Positions 41,785 to 47,601 of a stretch of DNA of 47,601 bases are shown piece by piece. Location of the stretch: NCBI RefSeq assembly GCF_005893125.1, contig NZ_VCJS01000095.1:1-47601 (forward strand), in the 5' to 3' direction. The stretch is from Nonomuraea basaltis (GTDB lineage: Bacteria > Actinomycetota > Actinomycetes > Streptosporangiales > Streptosporangiaceae). How positions within the stretch are numbered: position 1 is the first letter of the stretch; every line of letters begins with the position of its first letter. The notes under the pieces were generated by a model. It saw only the letters and a program-made list of their open reading frames with translations, did not search any database and had not been told where the DNA came from. The translations under genes and the position numbers were made by a program.

Positions 41785-43374
41785 GTGCGCTTATTCAGAG
41801 GTCTGTCCAGGCGGCGTTTGGCGGCGCTGGCCGCGGCCGTGACCGTCACGGTCCTGACGATCGGCGCCGCGGGCGCCACCGCGCAAGCGACCGGCAAGCC
41901 GTCCGCGAGCAGCGGCGGCCCGGTCGTCCGGACGCAGAGCGGGCTCGTGCGCGGCGTCGCGAAGCAGCGGTTCGATGAGTTCCTCGGCCTGCCCTACGCG
42001 GCGCCCCCACTCCGTGAGCTGCGGTTCGCGCCTCCGGCCGCACCCAAGTCATGGAAGGGAATCCGCCCTGCCGACCGGCAGTCGCCCGCATGCCTGCAGT
42101 TCGAGCCCACCGGCGTCCGGGAGGAGCAGACGCTGAGCGAGGACTGTCTCTACCTGGACGTCTACCGGCCGTCGCAGGTGGCGAAGAGCGCGAAGCTGCC
42201 CGTCATGGTGTGGTTCCACGGCGGCGCCAATACGCAGGGCACCGGCGTCATCTACGGCGGCGGCACGATGGCCGCCAAGACCGGCACCATCGTCATCTCG
42301 ATCAACTACCGGCTGGGAGCGCTCGGCTTCCTCGCGCACCCGGCCTTCAGCGCGGCCACGTCCGGCGGATCCGGCAACTACGGGGCGATGGACCAGCTTG
42401 CGTCGCTGACGTGGGTCCGCGACAACATCGCTGATTTCGGCGGCGACCCGCGGAATGTGACGATCTACGGCCAGTCCGCGGGCGCCGGGGGCGTCTGCAA
42501 CATGCTGGCCATGCCGTCCGCCAAGGGGCTGTTCCACAAGGCCATCGTGCAGAGCTCGGTGTGCGTGAACGACCGGACCACGCTCCAGGCCGGGGAGCAG
42601 AGCGGCCTGAAGTTCGCCCAGTCCGTGGGATGCACCGACCAGGCCACCGTCGTGACCTGCCTGCGTAAGGCCTGGCCAGGAACGCTCATCGCCAACCAGG
42701 CCAACTACCTCGGAGGGCCGAAAGTGGGCGGCGCACTGCTGCCCCGGCAGCCCAGGGAAGCGCTCGCCGACGGCACGTGGAACGCGGTGCCCATCATGAC
42801 GGGCAGCACCCGCTCGGAGGCCCGCCTCACCTCCACCGCCCTGGCGGGGATCACCCCGCAGGGCTACGTCGACCTGGTCAGGAGCACGTACGGCGACAAG
42901 GCCGAGCGGGTGCTCGAGCTCTACCCGCTGAGCAGGTTCAAGAGCCCGTACGACGCCATCACGCAGGTGCGGACCGACGCGGGGACCGCATGCCGGGCCG
43001 AGCTGACGGCTCGGGCGACCACGGGCAGGGTGCCAACCTACCGCTACGAGTTCAACGACCCGACCTCGCCGACGCTCTACGGGTTCCGCATCCCCGGTGA
43101 GGACATGTCGAACGGGCACAGCGCCGAACTGGCCTACCTCTTCGACTTCACCCTGGGCGAGCAGCCGCTGACCGCGGAGCAGGAACGGATCTCGGACCAG
43201 ATGATGCGCTACTGGGGCGCCTTCGCACACGACGGAAACCCGAACTTCCGCGGCGCTCCAGCCTGGCCCGTTTACGGCACCGGCCAGAAGGTCATGCAGC
43301 TCCGCACCGGTGGAGCCAGCCAGGTGATCACCTCGCTGGCGGCCGATCACCACTGCGACTTCTGGCTCAGCTGA
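41785..43374 (+). CDS. Secreted type-B carboxylesterase 1
   Basis: A 529-residue esterase with an N-terminal signal peptide (MRLFRGLSRRRLAALAAA, then a hydrophobic core and an Ala-x-Ala region). The catalytic triad is Ser in TIYGQSAGAGGVCNM, Glu in IMTGSTRSEARL and His in NGHSAELAYLF. It also has EDCLYLDVYRP and VMVWFHGGANTQGTG (oxyanion). The C-terminus LAADHHCDFW is conserved with its paralogs. It hydrolyses external esters; the substrate is unknown. The GTG at 41785 has an AGGAGGAGAGA ribosome site about 8 nt upstream. It is followed by two decayed relatives and a second intact one. Confidence 0.9.
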   Translation: MRLFRGLSRRRLAALAAAVTVTVLTIGAAGATAQATGKPSASSGGPVVRTQSGLVRGVAKQRFDEFLGLPYAAPPLRELRFAPPAAPKSWKGIRPADRQSPACLQFEPTGVREEQTLSEDCLYLDVYRPSQVAKSAKLPVMVWFHGGANTQGTGVIYGGGTMAAKTGTIVISINYRLGALGFLAHPAFSAATSGGSGNYGAMDQLASLTWVRDNIADFGGDPRNVTIYGQSAGAGGVCNMLAMPSAKGLFHKAIVQSSVCVNDRTTLQAGEQSGLKFAQSVGCTDQATVVTCLRKAWPGTLIANQANYLGGPKVGGALLPRQPREALADGTWNAVPIMTGSTRSEARLTSTALAGITPQGYVDLVRSTYGDKAERVLELYPLSRFKSPYDAITQVRTDAGTACRAELTARATTGRVPTYRYEFNDPTSPTLYGFRIPGEDMSNGHSAELAYLFDFTLGEQPLTAEQERISDQMMRYWGAFAHDGNPNFRGAPAWPVYGTGQKVMQLRTGGASQVITSLAADHHCDFWLS

Positions 43375-43400
43375 CCGATCTCCCAAGGAAGGGCCAGACG

Positions 43401-43644
43401 ATGAGATTCCGTCATGCATACAAGCTGGCCGCCGTCATCCTGGCCGTCTCGGCGGGCGCGTCGCCGCTGGTCACAGCGGCCCGGGGCGAGCATCCCTGAC
43501 GACGAGTCCTACGGGCGCCAGACCTTCCAGGTCCTCGGCTCGCGAGTGAAGCCCGGCTGCGCCGAGGACGCCATCGCCGACGGCATCCAGAACCTCATCT
43601 CCCCGCTAGCAGCAGGAACGGCGCTAGGAGCAGGAACGACATGA
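43401..43644 (+). pseudogene. Decayed secreted-protein gene between the esterases
   Basis: An ATG at 43401, preceded by AAGGAAGGG, opens a 32-codon signal-peptide-like frame (MRFRHAYKLAAVILAVSAGA, then SPLVTAA) that stops at 43497. In the +1 frame the text continues from about 43498 as DDESYGRQTFQVLGSRVKPG, then CAEDAIADGIQNLIS, to a stop at 43642. The two parts look like one exported protein broken by a frameshift. I do not recognise the second part as an esterase. Confidence 0.5.
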
Positions 43645-43868
43645 GAGCCAGATCGAAGGCGGCGCTGGTGGCGCCGGCGCTCACCGCCGGGGGTGCGGTG
43701 GCGGTCGGACCGTCCACCGCCGACGCCTCCGGGAAGGGCCTCCCGGCCGTCCCGAGGTTCGACGTCACGGCCCAGCGCGTGGTCGGGTTCAATCCCGGCG
43801 GCCCGCAGATCGTCGCCGACATGGCGGCCGACCACCAGTGCTCCTTCTGGGACGCCCAGTCCTCCTAA
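43641..43868 (+). pseudogene. Carboxylesterase with the catalytic core deleted
   Basis: A 75-codon frame with a signal peptide (MRARSKAALVAPALTAGGA) joined directly to an esterase tail (AVPRFDVTAQRVVGFNPGG, then IVADMAADHQCSFWD). The tail aligns with the C-terminus of carboxylesterase 1 (SLAADHHCDFW) and, less well, of carboxylesterase 2 (TEHNCALWD). About 450 codons including Ser, Glu and His are absent, yet start, signal and stop remain in frame. The ATG overlaps the stop of the previous remnant (ATGA). It could still make a small secreted peptide. Confidence 0.65.
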
Positions 43869-43907
43869 CCGCTCATCCACCCCCCATTTCAGGAGGTACA
43901 GAACCGC

Positions 43908-45524
43908 ATGAGAAGACGATCAATAGCCCTGCTGGCGGGAGTGTCGGCGGCGGCAGTCGTAGCGGCATCCCTGCCGGCCATGGCCGGCCTTGTCGCGGGG
44001 GCGCCGGAATCCGCCTACCCGGGCCAGTATCCCGTCGTCCGTACGGACGACGGCCTGCTCCGGGGCGAGGCCAAGTCCATGGTGACCTCGTTCAAGGGCA
44101 TCCCCTATGCCGCTCCACCGGTCGACGGTCTCCGCTGGAAGGCGCCGCAGCCCGCTGCCAAGTGGCGGGGCGTACGGGACGCCACGCAGTTCGGCGGGTC
44201 GTGTGTACAGGGCATCGGGTGGGACCCGGGCTATGAGCAGCCCACGCTCACCGAGGACTGCCTTTACCTGAACGTTTACCGGCCCACCGACACCAAGGAG
44301 AAGGACCTCCCCGTCTTCGTGTGGAACCACGGCGGCGGGAACGTCGGCGGAGCCGGCCGCGACACCAACCCCGACAAGTTCGTCACGCGGCAGGACGTCG
44401 TATACGTCACCATCAACTACCGCCTCGGCGCGATGGGCTACCTCCTGACCTCCGCGCTCGAGCAGGACAACCCCGACAGTGCGGCGGGCAACTTCGGCAT
44501 CCTCGACCAGCAGGCGGCGCTGCGCTGGGTACAGAAGAATATCGGCTCCTTCGGCGGCGACCCGGACAACGTCACGCTGGCCGGGCAGTCCGCGGGTGCC
44601 GGCAACACCGCCGCCCAGCTCGCCGCTCCGGGTGGGCGGGGCCTGTTCCACCGTGCGATCCTCCAGAGCGGAGGCGGTGGCGCGGCCAGGACGCCGGCGG
44701 CGGCCCGCACGAGCGGCGAGCAGTTCGCCGCCGAGCTCGGCTGCGTACCGGGCGCGGGACAGGCGAGCTGCCTGCGCGCCAAGAGCCCCGCGCAGGTCCT
44801 TGCGGCGCAGATCAAGTACCGCCAGTCGGGTGCGGTGGCCGGGACGGCCGTCCTGCCGGACGACCCGCTGGCCCTGCTGAAGGCCGGGAAGCTGACCAGG
44901 CTCCCGGTCGTCGTCGGCGGCACCTCCGACGAGTCCCAGCAGAGCGTCTTCGGCGCGTACGACTACCTCGGCAAGCCGCTCACGAAGGACCAGCTCGACT
45001 CGCTCATCGCCACGACGTACCCGAACGGTGCCGACAAGGTCCGTACCGCCTACCCGGCCGCGAACTACAAGTCGCCGACCGTGACCTGGGGGGCGATCCA
45101 GAGCGACCAGCGCGCCTGCCGGGACCAGACCCTGCGCGACCGGCTGGCGGCGAACACCAAGACGTGGACCTACGAGTTCGCCGAGAAGAACGACCCGCCC
45201 TTCGTCTCCATCTGGCGGCTCAACACCGACTACCCGTTCGGCGCCACCCACGTCAACGACTTGGGCTACCTGTGGGACTACCTCGGCACGGCGCTGCCGT
45301 TCAGCACCGCGCAGGTCGACCTGTCCAACCAGATGATCAGCTACTGGGGGGCCTTCGCCAGGAACGGTGACCCGAACGTAAAGGCGGCCCCCGCCTGGGC
45401 GCGGTACACCCCGCAGGGCACCGAACTGCAGTTCGCCGCGCCCAGTGCCAAGCAAGTGCCCCACACCCAGATCGACACGGAGCACAACTGCGCCCTCTGG
45501 GACCAGGTGAGCCCCGCCCCGTAA
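43908..45524 (+). CDS. Secreted type-B carboxylesterase 2
   Basis: A 538-residue esterase with a signal peptide (MRRRSIALLAGVSAAAVVAA, cleavage near PAMAG). The catalytic triad is Ser in LAGQSAGAGNTAAQL, acidic residue in VVGGTSDESQQSV and His in FGATHVNDLGYLW; FVWNHGGGNVGGAG is the oxyanion motif and EDCLYLNVYRP is conserved. AGGAGGT lies about 10 nt before the ATG. It shares the overall plan with carboxylesterase 1 but is clearly divergent, so the array is an old duplication. A strong hairpin follows the stop. Confidence 0.9.
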   Translation: MRRRSIALLAGVSAAAVVAASLPAMAGLVAGAPESAYPGQYPVVRTDDGLLRGEAKSMVTSFKGIPYAAPPVDGLRWKAPQPAAKWRGVRDATQFGGSCVQGIGWDPGYEQPTLTEDCLYLNVYRPTDTKEKDLPVFVWNHGGGNVGGAGRDTNPDKFVTRQDVVYVTINYRLGAMGYLLTSALEQDNPDSAAGNFGILDQQAALRWVQKNIGSFGGDPDNVTLAGQSAGAGNTAAQLAAPGGRGLFHRAILQSGGGGAARTPAAARTSGEQFAAELGCVPGAGQASCLRAKSPAQVLAAQIKYRQSGAVAGTAVLPDDPLALLKAGKLTRLPVVVGGTSDESQQSVFGAYDYLGKPLTKDQLDSLIATTYPNGADKVRTAYPAANYKSPTVTWGAIQSDQRACRDQTLRDRLAANTKTWTYEFAEKNDPPFVSIWRLNTDYPFGATHVNDLGYLWDYLGTALPFSTAQVDLSNQMISYWGAFARNGDPNVKAAPAWARYTPQGTELQFAAPSAKQVPHTQIDTEHNCALWDQVSPAP

Positions 45525-45550
45525 ATCAAGGCAACAAGACCGACCAGCCC

Positions 45551-45579
45551 GGGCCGCCGCCCAACCAAGGCGGCGGCCC
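45551..45579. terminator. Strong hairpin after carboxylesterase 2
   Basis: GGGCCGCCGCC (45551-45561) pairs perfectly with GGCGGCGGCCC (45569-45579) around a 7-nt loop. It lies 27 nt after the stop and serves convergent genes on both sides; a T tract is lacking, as is common in actinomycetes. Confidence 0.75.
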
Positions 45580-45669
45580 GCCCCGCTGCACAGCAGCCCC
45601 GGTCCGCGCCGGTCGTCTTCGGATAGGTGATCTCCGCCGGATCTCGGAGCGGGGTCAGGATCGGCGTCA

Positions 45670-46590
45670 TCAAGCGCGGGCCTCTCGGACGAAGGGCAGG
45701 GTGAGCGCGGACGGTGACCGGCTGGCGCCGGTCAGGCCGCTGACCGCGAGCAGCGCCAGCAGATAGGGGGACATGACGAGGACGGCCGTCGGCAGATGGA
45801 TGCCGAACGCCGGGGCGGCGAACTGGAGGGCCTGGGCGACGCCGAAGAACAGGCAGGCGAACAGGGTCGGCCAGGCCCGCCAGCGCCCGGCGATGACCGC
45901 GACCACGGCGAGGTAGCCCGCGCCGGAGGTGAGGTTCTCGGTGAAAGCGTGCACGTCGGAGAGGGCCAGCTGCGCCCCGGCCAGCGCCGAGGTCAGGCCG
46001 GTCAGCAGGACCGCGCCGTAGCGGACCGCGGTGACGGGCAGCCCGGAGCGGTCGGCGGTGGCGGCGTCCTCGCCGATCGCGCTGACCGCGAGGCCGAGGC
46101 CCGTCCGCCGGCCGAACAGGACGGCCAGCGCGGCCACCACAGCGAACGAGACATAGCCCAGGGCGGTCTGCTCGAACAGGGCGGGGCCAAGGAACGGGAT
46201 CTCGTGGAGCAGGGGGATCTTCACCGGGTCGAAGCCCGGCACCGACCGGTCCTGGGTGAAGATCAGCCGGGTGCCGTAGGTGGTGGCGCCGAGCGCGAGC
46301 GCGTTTGCGGCGATCCCGGTGACGATCTGGTCGGCTCGGAGCGTCACGCTGAGGACGGCCTGAAGGAGCGCGACCAGCAGCCCTGCGGCGAGCGCGCAGC
46401 CGACGCCGACCAGGGCGCTGCCGCTCTGGTGGGCACCGACCGCCCCGGCGAAGGCGCCGGTCAGCATCATGCCCTCGACGCTGAGGTTGAGGACCCCGGC
46501 GCGCTCGCTGACCAGCTCCCCCGAGGAGGCCACCAGCAGCGGGATGGCCAGGCGTACGCCTCCCTCGAGCAGTTCTCCCACTGCGCTCAC
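45670..46590 (-). CDS. Nucleoside-type ABC transporter permease (BmpC/YufQ-like)
   Basis: A 306-residue membrane protein with about eight to ten hydrophobic segments. The family block VSERAGVLNLSVEGMMLTGA is diagnostic of the BmpA-linked nucleoside importer permeases, and LGYVSF, FGRRTGLGLAVSAIGEDAATAD follow. It pairs with the second permease, whose stop overlaps its start (ATGA at 46587-46590). The ATPase and binding protein must be encoded beyond the right edge. Confidence 0.88.
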   Translation of the reverse strand: MSAVGELLEGGVRLAIPLLVASSGELVSERAGVLNLSVEGMMLTGAFAGAVGAHQSGSALVGVGCALAAGLLVALLQAVLSVTLRADQIVTGIAANALALGATTYGTRLIFTQDRSVPGFDPVKIPLLHEIPFLGPALFEQTALGYVSFAVVAALAVLFGRRTGLGLAVSAIGEDAATADRSGLPVTAVRYGAVLLTGLTSALAGAQLALSDVHAFTENLTSGAGYLAVVAVIAGRWRAWPTLFACLFFGVAQALQFAAPAFGIHLPTAVLVMSPYLLALLAVSGLTGASRSPSALTLPFVREARA

Positions 46591-47600
46591 CGGGCGGTCT
46601 CCTTTCTGAGGATCATCGCTCCGGCGATGACGATGATGAGGACGCTCTGGACGACCTGGACCGAGGAGGCCGGCACCCCGGCCGCGAGCTGGAGGTTGAT
46701 CCCGCCGGAGGCGAGCATGCCGAACAGCAGGGAGATCCCGGCGACGGCCGTCAGCGAGCCGCGGGCCAGCAGGCCGACGACGAGTCCGGCGAAGCCGTAG
46801 CCGGAGGTGAAGTTCTCGGCGAGCACATAGGGGACGGTCGCGACGAGGGCGGCTCCGGCCGTCCCGGAGAGGCCGCCCGCGGTGGCCAGCGCGCCGATCT
46901 GGAGGCGGGCCACCGGCAGCCCGAGCCGCCGGGCGGCGGGGGCCGACAGGCCCACCGCGGTCAGCCGGGTGCCGGTCGCCGTCCTGCGCAGGACGATCCC
47001 GGTGACGACGGTCGCCGCCACTGCCACCAGCACCGCGATGGTCGCCGGCGACCCGGTCAGGCCGAGCAGCGGCAGCTGGGCCCCCGCTGCGAGCGGCTCG
47101 GACTGTGGCAGCGTGTCAGCCGAGGTCACGGGCTGGCGCAGCAGCCCCTCCTCGTGGACGGCCAACGAGACCAGGCCCAGCCCGACGAAGTTCAGCAGCA
47201 GCGTGGTGATGACCTCGTTGACCCCGCGCCGCGCCTTCAGCCAGGCCGCGATCGCGGCCCACGCCGCTCCGGCGCAGAACCCGGCCCCCAGCACGAGCGG
47301 CACCGCCAAGACGGCGGGTGTCGCGTCGGGCAGGTTCACCCCGACCGCGGTCGCGCCGATCCCGCCGACCCCCAGCTGCCCGTCACCCCCGATATTGACC
47401 AGCCCCGCCCGGTAGGCGACGGTGAACCCGGTCGCGATCAGAGCGAGCACGGCCGCGGCGTTCAGCGCACTGCCCAGCGCATAGGGAGTCCCGGCCATAC
47501 CCTCGGCCAGCGCACCAGCGGCCTCCCCGATGGAGGCCCCGCTACCGGCCACCAGTGGAACCCCGACGGCGAGCGCAGCCCCCACCGCCCCCGCATAAAC
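46587..47600 (-). CDS. Nucleoside-type ABC transporter permease (BmpB/YufP-like), 5' partial
   Basis: The second permease of the same importer. VAYRAGLVNIGGDGQLGVGG is the family block matching ERAGVLNLSVEG in its partner, with GVNEVITTLLLNFV and FTSGYGFAGLVVGLLARG. The frame continues off the window edge (codons VYAGAV before an internal GTG at 47585), so the N-terminus is missing and the true start is upstream. It is transcribed leftward and translationally coupled to the partner permease gene. Confidence 0.87.
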   Translation of the reverse strand, partial: VYAGAVGAALAVGVPLVAGSGASIGEAAGALAEGMAGTPYALGSALNAAAVLALIATGFTVAYRAGLVNIGGDGQLGVGGIGATAVGVNLPDATPAVLAVPLVLGAGFCAGAAWAAIAAWLKARRGVNEVITTLLLNFVGLGLVSLAVHEEGLLRQPVTSADTLPQSEPLAAGAQLPLLGLTGSPATIAVLVAVAATVVTGIVLRRTATGTRLTAVGLSAPAARRLGLPVARLQIGALATAGGLSGTAGAALVATVPYVLAENFTSGYGFAGLVVGLLARGSLTAVAGISLLFGMLASGGINLQLAAGVPASSVQVVQSVLIIVIAGAMILRKETAR

Positions 47601-47601
47601 C

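Overview
The window is high-GC DNA with GTG/TTG starts, many ATGA/GTGA stop-start overlaps and F420/LLM-type enzymes. It fits an actinomycete, perhaps a Streptosporangiales genus such as Nonomuraea or Actinomadura. The genus is inferred from style only; no rRNA or marker gene is present.

Left flank (1-7.3 kb): the 3' part of a repeat-rich, membrane-anchored protein of unknown role; a minus-strand trio (two acyl-CoA dehydrogenases and an LLM oxidoreductase); a divergent PucR-type regulator; an HSL-family esterase; and a DJ-1/PfpI protein.

Core (7.4-34 kb): about 27 kb of catabolic genes in eight transcription units. Nearly every promoter region carries a 14-bp palindrome close to AACTGAATTCAGTT. 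I find seven good copies and one degenerate copy, and none in the flanks. The units hold an FAD dehydrogenase with an SDR; an SDR divergent from an aminoglycoside-phosphotransferase (APH)-fold kinase; a Liv-type binding protein with two SnoaL-like proteins, an EthD protein, an acyl-CoA ligase and a metallo-hydrolase; an alpha/beta hydrolase; a 12-gene operon (crotonase, DUF35, Ltp-like thiolase, ACDH, APH kinase, ACAD11-type ACDH, two SDRs, crotonase, thiolase, TetR); a Liv importer with an ACDH; and a zinc alcohol dehydrogenase. I read this as import, CoA activation, beta-oxidation, retro-aldol cleavage and thiolysis of one hydrophobic (possibly alicyclic) carboxylic acid, controlled by the TetR encoded last in the big operon. 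The substrate is unknown. Notable parts are a LivM-LivG-LivF triple fusion, APH kinases next to an ACAD11-type dehydrogenase (a possible 4-hydroxyacyl-CoA route), and an Ltp/DUF35 pair whose thiolase lacks the usual GHP histidine.

Scar (34-35.2 kb): degraded mobile DNA, namely a 34-nt group II intron domain V, a frameshifted IS66 transposase tail, an integrase tail and the last codons of an SDR.

Right part (35.2-47.6 kb): a small divergent cluster (acyl ligase, FOXRED2-like flavoprotein, MIO-type aromatic amino acid ammonia-lyase/aminomutase) arranged around a 32-bp near-perfect palindrome; a second LLM oxidoreductase; two full-length secreted type-B carboxylesterases flanking two decayed or core-deleted ones; and two permeases of a nucleoside-type (BmpA-linked) ABC importer, the second running off the window end.
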